A DNA stretch of 64,000 nt from Arthrobacter_E sp044748305 (GTDB lineage: Bacteria; Actinomycetota; Actinomycetes; Actinomycetales; Micrococcaceae). The position numbers were made by a program, and so were the translations under genes. The stretch covers positions 62,001 through 126,000 of the forward strand of contig NZ_JBIVFT010000005.1 of the NCBI RefSeq assembly GCF_044748305.1, read 5' to 3'. A model generated the notes under the pieces. The model saw only the letters and a program-made list of their open reading frames with translations, was not told the origin of the DNA and did no database searches. Shown here piece after piece: positions 17,904-26,494 of this stretch (its first letter is position 1; the number at the start of each line of letters is the position of its first letter).

Positions 17904-17908
17904 ACGGG

Positions 17909-20587
17909 CTAGCGCGTACGGATGGCGTCGACGACGGCGGCCAGCGCCGCTGCGATCTTGCCTGCGTCGGTGCCACCGCCCTGGGCGATGTCGTCCTTGC
18001 CGCCGCCACCGCCACCGAGGATTCCCGCAGCGAGGCGGACCAGGGCACCGGCCTTGACCCCCTCGGCACGCGCCGCATCGTTCACGGCCACGAGGATGAC
18101 GGGACGCCCGCCGGACTCGCCGGCGACGGCCACAGCAGCGGCTTCGCTGCCGAGGCGGGTGCGGAGGTCCAGTGCGAGCGAACGGAGATCGTCGGCACCG
18201 CCGATCTGGCCGGCGTCGTGCGCGATGACCTTCACGCCTCCGGCATCGACGGCCGCGGCGAGCATCGACGAGGCCTGGGCCGCGAGCTGCTCCTTGCGCA
18301 ACCGCTCCAATTCCTTCTCAAGGCTCTTGACCTTGCCCAGAGTCGCACCGATCCGCTCGCTGAGCTGGTTGGACGGCACCTTGAACATCTCGCTGAGCTC
18401 TGTCACCAGCGCGCGCTCCGCGGCGAAGTGGCGGAAGGCCTCCATGCCCACGAAAGCCTCGACGCGACGGTTGCCGGAACCCACGGACTGCTCGCCGAGG
18501 AGATTCAGCGTGCCGATCCGCGAGGTGGAGGCCACGTGGGTGCCACCGCAGAGTTCGCGCGACCAGGCGCCGTCGATCTCCACGACGCGCACCTCACTGC
18601 CGTAGTTCTCGCCGAAGAGCGCCATGGCTCCGAGAGCCTTGGCATCGTCCAGGCCCATCACCTTGGTGTCCACCCGGAAGTTGTTGCGGATGGCCAGGTT
18701 GGTGACCTCCTCGATCTCGCTCTTGGTGGCGTTGGAGAGCTGCTCGCCCCAGGCGAAGTCGAAACGCAGGTAGCCGGCCTTGTTGAAGGAACCGCGCTGG
18801 GTGGCCTCGCGGCCGAGGATCTGACGCAGTGCCGCGTGCACCAGGTGGGTGGCGGTGTGAGCCTGCTCGCCGGCGTGACGGCGCTCGGCGTCGACAGCGG
18901 CGTGCACCAGTGCGTCGGAAGCGATCTCGCCCTCACGGACGACCGCCTTGTGCACCGAGAGGCCCTTGACTGGACGCTGGACGTCCAGAACCTCCACCAC
19001 GAAACCGTCGCCGGTGATCAGACCCGTGTCGGCGGCCTGGCCGCCGGCTTCGGCGTAGAACGGGGTCTCGGCGAGCACCAGTTCGATCTCGTCACCGGTG
19101 GACGCGTGTCCGGCCAGCGAACCGCCGCTCAGCAAGGCCCGCACCCGGGACTCGCTCTCCAGCTCGTCATAACCGGTGAAGACGGTCTCGCCCCCGGCCA
19201 GGACCTCGCGGAAGACCGTCAGATCGGCATGGCCGCCCTTCTTGGACTTCGCATCCGCCTGCGCACGCTGACGCTGCTCCTGCATGAGTGCGCGGAACTG
19301 CCCCTCGTCCACGGCGACGCCGGCCTCTTCAGCCATCTCGAGCGTGAGGTCGATCGGGAAGCCGTACGTGTCGTGCAGGGTGAAGGCCTCCTCACCGGAA
19401 AGGGAAGAGCCGCCGGCCTTGGCCTGCGTGACAGCCTCATCCAGCCGCGCGGTGCCCGCAGCGATCGTACGGAGGAACGCCCGCTCCTCGGCGTAGGCGA
19501 TACGGGAGATCCGGTCGAACTCCAGCTCAACCACCGGGTAGACGCCCTTCATGGCGTCGCGGGAGACGGGCAGCAGCTCGGGCAGACAGGCCTCCTCGAC
19601 ACCGAGCAGGCGCATCGAACGCACGGCCCGGCGGATCAGACGGCGCAGCACGTAGCCACGGCCCTCGTTCGACGGCGTGACGCCGTCGGCGATGAGCATC
19701 AGAGCCGAACGGACGTGATCGGCCACCACGCGCATGCGCACGTCATCGGTGTGGTGCGGATCGTCGGCGCTCTCGGCCGAGGTGTACTCCCGGCCGGAAA
19801 GCCCGGAAGCCTTGTCGATGACCGGCCGGACCTGGTCGGTCTCGTACATGTTCTCGACGCCCTGGAGGATCATGGCCAGACGTTCCATGCCGAGACCGGT
19901 GTCGATGTTCTTCTTGGGCAGCTCGCCCACGATGTCGAACTCGACCTTCGACCGGACGTTCTCGATCTGATACTGCATGAAGACGAGGTTCCAGATCTCC
20001 ACGTACCGGTTGTCGTCGGCGGCCGGGCCGCCTTCGATGCCGTAGGCCGGGCCACGGTCGTAGTAGATCTCCGAGCAGGGGCCTGCCGGGCCGGGCTGGC
20101 CGGTGGACCAGTAGTTGTCCTCCTTGCCCATCCGCTGAATGCGCTCCGCAGGGATGCCCGTGTTCTTCAGCCAAAGTTCGCGGGCCTCGTCATCGTCCTC
20201 GTAGACGGTGACCCACAGCTTCTCCGAAGGCAGCCCGTAACCGCCGGCCTCCACGGAGCTGGTGAGCAGTTCGAAGGCGAACTTGATCGCGTCTTCTTTG
20301 AAGTAGTCGCCGAAGGAGAAGTTGCCGCACATCTGGAAGAAGGTGCCGTGCCGCGCCGTCTTGCCGACCTCTTCGATGTCGCCCGTGCGGATGCACTTCT
20401 GGACGCTCGTGGCACGGCTGTACGGCGGTACCTCACGCGCGGTCAGATACGGGATGAACGGCACCATGCCGGCCACGGTGAAGAGCAGGCTGGGGTCGCT
20501 CGAGACCAGCGACGCCGATGGCACGGCGGTGTGGCCCTTGCTGACGAAAAAATCCACCCAGCGCTTGGTGATCTCCTGCGACTTCAT
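17909..20587 (-). CDS. alaS: Alanyl-tRNA synthetase
   Basis: Charges tRNA-Ala and edits mischarged Ser/Gly. Starts at the ATG at 20587 (KSQEITKRWVDFFVSKGHT); an in-frame GTG/ATG further upstream would add 12 basic residues. 892 residues: class II catalytic core, editing domain with HTATHLVHAALRQ and CGGTHVASTSRIG as Zn ligands, then a DHHA1 C-terminal domain with the Gly-rich GGGGGGKDD. Heads the ruvX-mltG-aro operon. I looked for a T-box leader and saw none. Confidence 0.97.
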   Translation of the reverse strand: MKSQEITKRWVDFFVSKGHTAVPSASLVSSDPSLLFTVAGMVPFIPYLTAREVPPYSRATSVQKCIRTGDIEEVGKTARHGTFFQMCGNFSFGDYFKEDAIKFAFELLTSSVEAGGYGLPSEKLWVTVYEDDDEARELWLKNTGIPAERIQRMGKEDNYWSTGQPGPAGPCSEIYYDRGPAYGIEGGPAADDNRYVEIWNLVFMQYQIENVRSKVEFDIVGELPKKNIDTGLGMERLAMILQGVENMYETDQVRPVIDKASGLSGREYTSAESADDPHHTDDVRMRVVADHVRSALMLIADGVTPSNEGRGYVLRRLIRRAVRSMRLLGVEEACLPELLPVSRDAMKGVYPVVELEFDRISRIAYAEERAFLRTIAAGTARLDEAVTQAKAGGSSLSGEEAFTLHDTYGFPIDLTLEMAEEAGVAVDEGQFRALMQEQRQRAQADAKSKKGGHADLTVFREVLAGGETVFTGYDELESESRVRALLSGGSLAGHASTGDEIELVLAETPFYAEAGGQAADTGLITGDGFVVEVLDVQRPVKGLSVHKAVVREGEIASDALVHAAVDAERRHAGEQAHTATHLVHAALRQILGREATQRGSFNKAGYLRFDFAWGEQLSNATKSEIEEVTNLAIRNNFRVDTKVMGLDDAKALGAMALFGENYGSEVRVVEIDGAWSRELCGGTHVASTSRIGTLNLLGEQSVGSGNRRVEAFVGMEAFRHFAAERALVTELSEMFKVPSNQLSERIGATLGKVKSLEKELERLRKEQLAAQASSMLAAAVDAGGVKVIAHDAGQIGGADDLRSLALDLRTRLGSEAAAVAVAGESGGRPVILVAVNDAARAEGVKAGALVRLAAGILGGGGGGKDDIAQGGGTDAGKIAAALAAVVDAIRTR

Positions 20588-20757
20588 GAGGAAGTGTCTG
20601 TCCCTTCGGCGTTTCCGGGCCATGCCCGGCGTTGCGTACTGGCGGATCGTGCATCCGCCGCGTTCAATTGTGCCTCCCGGGCCGCCACGAGGGCGAATCC
20701 CGGACCGCTGTTCCCGGGTCTGACGTCCCGGTCGGCATTCAGCGGTTCACTGCCTAT

Positions 20758-20979
20758 TCAGGGGCGCTTCTCATCCAGTGCCAGGGCGGCACGCAGCTCG
20801 TCCTCGCGTTCCTTCATGCCGTCACGGACTTGATCGGCGAAATGGTAGACGCTGTCGGCAAGACGGCCGACGGCACGGTTGAGCCCTTCCGGGCCGATGG
20901 CACCACGGGCGTCATTGACCTTGCGAACGACGATGACGCCGATCGCGGCGCCCACGGACAACCAGAGAATCCTCTTCAT
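20758..20979 (-). CDS. Small conserved membrane protein
   Basis: 73 residues starting at the ATG at 20979, preceded by GGGAGGC. One N-terminal membrane segment (about 3-20) with a basic/acidic tail (MKEREDELRAALALDEKRP). A longer in-frame start would overlap the upstream gene. It is paired with the DUF948 protein 16 bases upstream, and this pair commonly sits between alaS and rpsD in actinobacteria. Function unknown. Confidence 0.8.
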   Translation of the reverse strand: MKRILWLSVGAAIGVIVVRKVNDARGAIGPEGLNRAVGRLADSVYHFADQVRDGMKEREDELRAALALDEKRP

Positions 20980-20995
20980 CACAGATGCCTCCCTT

Positions 20996-21379
20996 TCAAC
21001 GGCTGCGTCGGCCGGCAGGCCGGCTGCCACCCTGTTTGCGCGCCGAAAGCGCGGAGCGGACACCGTAGCTGAAGGACGCGACCTTGATCAGGGGGCTGCC
21101 CACGGTCGCGGAAACCAGCGAGGAGAGCGCCGAGAGATTGGCCGTCGCGTCGGCGACGTTGTTGGAGATCCCGTCCACCTTCTTCAACTGCTCATTGGTG
21201 GTGGAGACCGTTGCGGTCACCTCGGTCATCAACGGCTGGGCGCCGTCGCTGAGGTCCTTGATGGAGTGCCGTACCTCATCGAGAACTTTCCCGAGTTTGA
21301 GGATCGGCACTGCGAGGAACAGGACCAACAGCAGGAAGACACCGGCTGCCACCAGTCCGGCGATGTCACCGCCACTCAT
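20996..21379 (-). CDS. DUF948 domain-containing membrane protein
   Basis: 127 residues: membrane segment at about 7-27 (AGVFLLLVLFLAVPILKLG), then a predicted coiled-coil or helical stretch with repeated Thr/Val/Asn (VTATVSTTNEQLKKVDGISN), and a basic tail ending GGSRPAGRRSR. This matches the DUF948 family of general-stress-like membrane proteins. Cotranscribed with the 73-residue membrane protein. Confidence 0.85.
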   Translation of the reverse strand: MSGGDIAGLVAAGVFLLLVLFLAVPILKLGKVLDEVRHSIKDLSDGAQPLMTEVTATVSTTNEQLKKVDGISNNVADATANLSALSSLVSATVGSPLIKVASFSYGVRSALSARKQGGSRPAGRRSR

Positions 21380-21455
21380 GACTTTTCTCCTTGTGGATCG
21401 TGGGCATGCGCTTGTCCTACCTTAGCGGTGACCGCCGGAGGACGATGCCAGGCGG

Positions 21456-21494
21456 AAAAAGAGAGAGCCCGCGGCCAGGGCCACGGGCTCTCTC
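21456..21494 (-). terminator. Intrinsic terminator of rpsD
   Basis: On the minus strand: an 11-bp GC-rich stem (GAGAGAGCCCG pairing with CGGGCTCTCTC) followed immediately by TTTTT. It lies 10 bases past the rpsD stop. The clearest rho-independent terminator in the window. Confidence 0.9.
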
Positions 21495-21503
21495 CAGGAA
21501 CTC

Positions 21504-22130
21504 TTAGCGAGCGTAGAATTCCACGACGAGCTGCTCTTCGCAGGTCACGGGAACCTCAGCACGCTTCGGGCGACGCACCAGGCGCGCCTGAAGGGCCTCG
21601 AGCTTGACGTCCAGGTAGGCCGGAACGGCCGGCAGGACGTCGCGGTGGGCGCCGGCAGCGGCGAGCTGCAGCGGAACCATCGGGATGCTGCGCGGGTGCA
21701 CGTGGATCAGCTGACCCTCGGCCACGCGGAACGACGGGCGGTCCACGCGGGCGCCGTCGACCATGATGTGGCGGTGCACCACGAGCTGACGGGCCTGGGC
21801 GATGGTGCGGGCGAAGCCTGCACGGAGCACCAGGGCGTCCAGACGCATTTCCAGGAGCTCGACCAGGTTCTCACCGGTCAGGCCCTTGGTGCGCTTGGCT
21901 TCCTCGAAGGCGCGGGTCATCTGCGCCTCGCGGATGCCGTACTGAGCACGCAGACGCTGCTTTTCACGCAGACGCACGGCGTAGTCGGAGTCCTGCTTCT
22001 TGCGGGCACGGCCATGCTCACCGGGGCCGTAGGGACGGCGCTCCATGTACTTGGCGGCCTTGGGAGTCAGGGCGATGCCGAGGGACCGCGAAAGGCGGGC
22101 CTGACGGCGAGCACGAGTGCTGTTAGCCAC
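21504..22130 (-). CDS. rpsD: 30S ribosomal protein S4
   Basis: Primary 16S-binding ribosomal protein. 208 residues, GTG start at 22130 preceded by AAGGACAC. Family sequences: STRARRQARLSRSLGIALTP, RRPYGPGEHGRARKK, LEMRLDALVLRAGFARTIAQ and the S4 RNA-binding domain RQLVVHRHIMVDGARV. It lacks the four zinc-binding cysteines (C- form). It is monocistronic, with its own leader and terminator. Confidence 0.98.
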   Translation of the reverse strand: MANSTRARRQARLSRSLGIALTPKAAKYMERRPYGPGEHGRARKKQDSDYAVRLREKQRLRAQYGIREAQMTRAFEEAKRTKGLTGENLVELLEMRLDALVLRAGFARTIAQARQLVVHRHIMVDGARVDRPSFRVAEGQLIHVHPRSIPMVPLQLAAAGAHRDVLPAVPAYLDVKLEALQARLVRRPKRAEVPVTCEEQLVVEFYAR

Positions 22131-22292
22131 TTGTGTCCTTCCAATGATGCGGTTTTCGTGGTGTTAACTGGCCTCCCGTGTGGAGAGCATCGGCAAACCG
22201 CGGCCGTGCTGCTGGGTCCAGAACGCAATCCACCTCCTGACGACAGGAGGACAGACTTCAGGCAGGACCTTGCCAGACGATCTCTAATCTTA
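22131..22292 (-). promoter_or_regulatory. rpsD promoter and structured 5' leader
   Basis: An extended -10 (TGC-TAAGAT, minus strand, TAAGAT at 22287-22292) predicts a leader of about 150 nucleotides. It contains a hairpin CCTCCTG-TCGT-CAGGAGG (22233-22250) carrying an anti-SD-like CCTCC and an SD-like AGGAGG. In other bacteria S4 regulates its own mRNA through leader structure; whether this leader does so is inference. Confidence 0.5.
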
Positions 22293-22309
22293 GCACGACG
22301 GATGCCCGA

Positions 22310-23689
22310 TCAGCCCTGTCCGCGGACGATCCCCCTCAGGCGCTCCAGCCGTGCGCTGATCTCGCGCTCAGCACCGTTGTGCGTCGGCTCGTAGTAGTCC
22401 CGGCCCACCAGATCATCGGGAGGATACTGCTGCGGCGCGATCGAATGGGGCGCATCGTGGGCGTAGATGTAGCCCTTGCCGTGCCCGAGCCCCTTGGCCC
22501 CCGGGTAATGGGCGTCCCGCAGCGGCATGGGGACATCGGTCCCTTTTCCGGAACGGACATCCGCGATCGCCTGGTCCAGCGCCATGTACGAGGCGTTCGA
22601 CTTGGGAGCCGTTGCGAGATGGACCACCGCCTGGGCCAGCATGATGCGGCCCTCCGGCATGCCGATCAGCTGCACCGCCTGGGCGGCGGCCACAGCGGTC
22701 TGGAGAGCCGTCGGGTCCGCCATGCCGATGTCCTCCGAGGCGGAGATGATGATCCTCCGGGCCAGGAACCGCGGATCCTCCCCCGCCTCGATCATGCGGG
22801 CCAGATAGTGCAAAGCCGCGTCGACGTCCGAACCACGGATCGACTTGATGAAGGCGCTGATCACGTCATAGTGCTGATCACCCTGCCGGTCATAGCGGAC
22901 CGAAGCCTTGTCGATGGCCTGTTCCGCCTGCGCGAGATGCAGCACCGACCGTTCGCCGTTGTCCTCCCCCAGTGCGACGCCGGCCGCAGCCTCCAAGGAG
23001 GTCAGGGCGCGCCGCGCGTCCCCGCCCGCGATCCGCACCAGGTAATCGAGCGCATCGGCGTCGACGTCGATCTTGCCGCCCAGGCCTCGCTCATCACGGA
23101 TGGCCCGTTCCAGCAGGCCCTTGATATCCGTCTCCTGCAACGGCTTGAGCGTCAGGAGGATGGAACGCGAAAGGAGCGGCGACACCACCGAGAATGAGGG
23201 GTTCTCGGTGGTGGCGGCGACGAGGATCACCCAGCGGTTCTCAACCCCTGGCAGCAGGGCGTCCTGCTGCGCCTTGTTGAAACGGTGGATCTCATCGAGG
23301 AACAGAACCGTGCCCTGCCGATGCAGGTCCCGGCGCTGGAGCGCCTCGTCCATGACCCGCCGCACATCCTTGACTCCCGCCGTGATCGCGGAGAGCTCCA
23401 CGAACTTCCTGCCGGGGGCGTTCGCGATCACATGGGCCAGGGTCGTCTTGCCGGTCCCCGGAGGGCCCCAGAGAATGATGCTGGAAGGTCCTACCGCGGA
23501 CGGCTCCCCGGAGGATTCCGCCAGCGTCCGCAGTGGCTGCCCCGGGCCGAGGAGATGCTGCTGCCCGACCACGTCGTCGACGGTACGTGGACGCATCCGC
23601 ACCGCCAGAGGTGCCATCGTGTATGCAGGGCGGCCGTTCTCATCCAGTGGGGACTCTCCGGCGTCGTCCTGGGAAAAGAGATCGGCCAT
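22310..23689 (-). CDS. rarA: Replication-associated recombination protein A (AAA+ ATPase, MgsA/RarA)
   Basis: AAA+ ATPase acting at stalled replication forks. 459 residues. Walker A GPPGTGKTT at about 75-83, Walker B FLDEIHRFNKAQQDALLP, sensor ATTENPSFSVVSPLLSR, and a C-terminal tetramerisation domain with NASYMALDQAIADV. Shows the family's usual length and order. Confidence 0.95.
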   Translation of the reverse strand: MADLFSQDDAGESPLDENGRPAYTMAPLAVRMRPRTVDDVVGQQHLLGPGQPLRTLAESSGEPSAVGPSSIILWGPPGTGKTTLAHVIANAPGRKFVELSAITAGVKDVRRVMDEALQRRDLHRQGTVLFLDEIHRFNKAQQDALLPGVENRWVILVAATTENPSFSVVSPLLSRSILLTLKPLQETDIKGLLERAIRDERGLGGKIDVDADALDYLVRIAGGDARRALTSLEAAAGVALGEDNGERSVLHLAQAEQAIDKASVRYDRQGDQHYDVISAFIKSIRGSDVDAALHYLARMIEAGEDPRFLARRIIISASEDIGMADPTALQTAVAAAQAVQLIGMPEGRIMLAQAVVHLATAPKSNASYMALDQAIADVRSGKGTDVPMPLRDAHYPGAKGLGHGKGYIYAHDAPHSIAPQQYPPDDLVGRDYYEPTHNGAEREISARLERLRGIVRGQG

Positions 23690-23766
23690 GCCCCAAGCCT
23701 AGTACCGCACGCGCCCGGCACCGTCGGCGCCGGGCCCTGATGCGGAGAATACTGCCGAGCGCCGTT

Positions 23767-24531
23767 TCAGCAGGCGCCCAGAGCTCTGGTGGGAGGGGCG
23801 CTGCGGTACCAGTACTCCCCCGCCTCACGGAAACCGAGCGAGCGATAGAGCGCCTGGGCGCCCGTGTTGGAGCGAGCCACACTGAGCCAGAAACCGTCCC
23901 CTCCGGGCACGGCGTTCACCAAAGAACTCACGATGGAACGGGCCAGGCCCTGGCGTCTGCGAGCCTCCCGGGTCACCATTCCGTAAATCCCGGAGAGTGT
24001 TCCTACGTGGATCGCCTGGCCCACGGCCACCACCCCGCCGTCCCCGCCACGGACCAGGGCGTAGCTGGACCGGCCCCGTTCCAGGATCGCCCGCGCGGTG
24101 TCGGCGTCCTGGGGCCCGCCGTGCCCGCTGGTCAGCCACCAGGCATCGAACCAGTCCCGGACCGGTTCGGGATACAGCTCCACGCTGTGCGAGGGCACCG
24201 GAAGAGTCCCGGCTCCTCCGCGGACCATGAACATCGTGGGAGTACGGACGCGATAGCCCAGTTCCTCGAGCCGCTCATCCAGGGCGGCGTCCTCCGGGGA
24301 GGACGTCAATTGGAAGAGCGCCGGCTGCCGTCGGCCCCGGTACCACTGCTCAGCCTCGCGGATCGCCGCGTCCAGGGACTCCACGGGTGCGTACGGCCAG
24401 ACCGAGTTGGCCCGCTGCGTCACGCCGGACGCCGTGCGGTACAGCCAGGACCCGGTGTCGAACGTCGTCAGGCCCGGCCACGCCGCGTTCTGCAGCGTGA
24501 CCAGGCCTGAGACGGTGGTCAGATCAGACAC
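23767..24531 (-). CDS. GNAT-family N-acetyltransferase
   Basis: 254 residues from a GTG at 24531, only 7 bases after the aspS stop, so probably coupled to it; longer in-frame starts lie inside aspS. The C-terminal GNAT fold has the acetyl-CoA loop region GIYGMVTREARRRQGLARSI and the following SNTGAQALYRSLGFREAGEY. The N-terminal half is a degenerate second GNAT-like domain. Substrate unknown. Confidence 0.87.
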   Translation of the reverse strand: MSDLTTVSGLVTLQNAAWPGLTTFDTGSWLYRTASGVTQRANSVWPYAPVESLDAAIREAEQWYRGRRQPALFQLTSSPEDAALDERLEELGYRVRTPTMFMVRGGAGTLPVPSHSVELYPEPVRDWFDAWWLTSGHGGPQDADTARAILERGRSSYALVRGGDGGVVAVGQAIHVGTLSGIYGMVTREARRRQGLARSIVSSLVNAVPGGDGFWLSVARSNTGAQALYRSLGFREAGEYWYRSAPPTRALGAC

Positions 24532-24538
24532 GGAACGG

Positions 24539-26341
24539 TTAGACCGCGGCCGTCTCTTCGCCGTCTTCCGGCTTGGCGGCCTTGGGCGCCGGCTTGAAGT
24601 CGACACCGGCTTCCTTGCGCTGCTGCGGCGTGATCGGTGCCGGAGCACTCGTGAGCGGATCGAAGCCGCCACCGGACTTGGGGAAGGCGATCACGTCACG
24701 GATGGACTCGGCGCCCGCCAGGAAGGACACCACACGGTCCCAGCCCAGGGCGATGCCGCCGTGCGGCGGAGCGCCGTACTTGAAGCCTTCCAGCAGGAAC
24801 CCGAACTTGCTCTCGGCCTCTTCCTTGCTCAGACCCATGACCGCGAACACTCGCTCCTGGATGTCACGCTGGTGGATACGGATCGATCCGCCGCCCAGTT
24901 CACTGCCGTTGCAGACGATGTCATAGGCGTAGGAGAGTGCCGACTCCGGGTCGGTGTCGAAGGTGTCCATGAACTCCGGACGCGGCGAGGTGAACGCATG
25001 GTGCACAGCCGTCCACTTGCCGGCGCCCACTGCGACGTCACCGGACGCCACTGCGGCTGCGGCCGGCTCGAACATCGGCGCGTCGACGACCCAGACGAAC
25101 GCCCATTCGCCGTCCTGGACCAGTCCGGTGCGGTGGCCGATCTCGACGCGGGCGGCACCGAGCAGCGCACGGGAGGCGCTCTTCTCACCGGCGGCGAAGA
25201 AGATGCAGTCGCCGTTGGAGGCGCCGACGGCGGCCGCGAGGCCCTCTCGCTCGGCATCGGTGAGGTTCTTGGCCACAGGGCCGGCCAGCTCGCCGTCGTC
25301 CTTGATGAGCACGTACGCAAGGCCCTTGGCACCGCGCTGCTTGGCCCATTCCTGCCAGGCATCCAGCGTACGGCGGGGCTGCGAGGCGCCACCGGGCATG
25401 ACGACGGCGCCCACGTACGGCGCCTTGAAGACGCCGAAGTTGGTGTCCTTGAAGAACTCGGTGAGTTCGGTCAGCTCGAGGCCGAAGCGCAGGTCCGGCT
25501 TGTCCGAGCCGTACTTGGCCATGGCCTCGGCGTAGGGCATGCGGCGGATCGGCGTGGGGATGTCCACTCCGATGAGCTTCCACAGGGCGACCACGAGCTT
25601 CTCGCCGAGCGCGATGATGTCGTCCTGGTCGACGAAGCTGGCCTCGATGTCCAGCTGGGTGAACTCCGGCTGGCGATCCGCGCGGAAATCCTCGTCACGG
25701 TAGCAGCGGGCGATCTGGTAGTACTTCTCGAAACCACCCACCTGAAGCAGCTGCTTGAAGAGCTGCGGCGACTGCGGCAGGGCGTACCAGGAGCCGGGGG
25801 CGAGCCGGGCCGGCACCAGGAAGTCGCGGGCGCCCTCGGGGGTGGACCGGGTGAGGGTCGGGGTCTCGATCTCCAGGAAGCCGTCCGTATGAAGAACCTC
25901 GCGCGCCACACGGCTGGCCTCGGAACGGAGACGGAGATTGCGGGACAGCACGGGACGGCGCATGTCCAGGTAGCGGTGCTTGAGACGGGCTTCCTCGCCG
26001 ACCTCGACGTGTTCGTCGATCTGGAACGGCAGCGGCTCTGACGTGTTGAGCACGACGACGGTCTCGGCGATGACTTCGACCTCACCGGTCGCCAGGGCCG
26101 GGTTCTCATTGCCTTCCGGACGCCGCTCCACGGTTCCCGTCACCTGCAGGACGAACTCGTTGCGCAGACCGTGGAAGACCTCTTCCTCACGCACCACCAC
26201 CTGGGCGACGCCCGAGGCATCACGCAGGTCCACAAAGGCAACCCCGCCGTGGTCGCGCCGGCGGGCGACCCAGCCTGCCAGGGTGACGGTTTGTCCGATG
26301 TGCTCAGCTCGCAGGGAGCCGAGGTCATGTGTGCGCAGCAC
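24539..26341 (-). CDS. aspS: Aspartyl-tRNA synthetase (class IIb)
   Basis: Charges tRNA-Asp, possibly also tRNA-Asn. Start GTG at 26341 preceded by GAAAGGAA (VLRTHDLGSLRAEHIGQ); a longer in-frame ATG at 26428 adds 29 unlike residues. 600 residues: OB-fold anticodon domain (TVTLAGWVARRRDHGGVAF), class II motif 2 region (QIARCYRDEDFRADRQPEFT), bacterial GAD insertion, and motif 3 GIALGWDRVVSFLAG. Confidence 0.96.
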   Translation of the reverse strand: MLRTHDLGSLRAEHIGQTVTLAGWVARRRDHGGVAFVDLRDASGVAQVVVREEEVFHGLRNEFVLQVTGTVERRPEGNENPALATGEVEVIAETVVVLNTSEPLPFQIDEHVEVGEEARLKHRYLDMRRPVLSRNLRLRSEASRVAREVLHTDGFLEIETPTLTRSTPEGARDFLVPARLAPGSWYALPQSPQLFKQLLQVGGFEKYYQIARCYRDEDFRADRQPEFTQLDIEASFVDQDDIIALGEKLVVALWKLIGVDIPTPIRRMPYAEAMAKYGSDKPDLRFGLELTELTEFFKDTNFGVFKAPYVGAVVMPGGASQPRRTLDAWQEWAKQRGAKGLAYVLIKDDGELAGPVAKNLTDAEREGLAAAVGASNGDCIFFAAGEKSASRALLGAARVEIGHRTGLVQDGEWAFVWVVDAPMFEPAAAAVASGDVAVGAGKWTAVHHAFTSPRPEFMDTFDTDPESALSYAYDIVCNGSELGGGSIRIHQRDIQERVFAVMGLSKEEAESKFGFLLEGFKYGAPPHGGIALGWDRVVSFLAGAESIRDVIAFPKSGGGFDPLTSAPAPITPQQRKEAGVDFKPAPKAAKPEDGEETAAV

Positions 26342-26494
26342 AGCATTCCTTTCGAGTGGAGCGGATTCTTCCCCCGGATACGCGGATGGCGCCTCCCGGG
26401 CGGGAAAACTCTGGGGATCGCGGATCAATCCCGATCTGATGTGACGATTTTACCCGGTACCCCGAACGGCTCTCACCGGGCGCGGCCGGTGCGC

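Noticed and set aside
20588..20757. Possible T-box or small gene between alaS and its upstream neighbour
   Set aside because: Only a short 7-bp hairpin (GGCGGAT/ATCCGCC) is visible; no T-box core and no coding frame with a start signal.
18218..20833. 871-codon plus-strand open frame
   Set aside because: Antisense to alaS, low-complexity Leu/Val/His/Gly translation with no domain; alaS is unambiguous.
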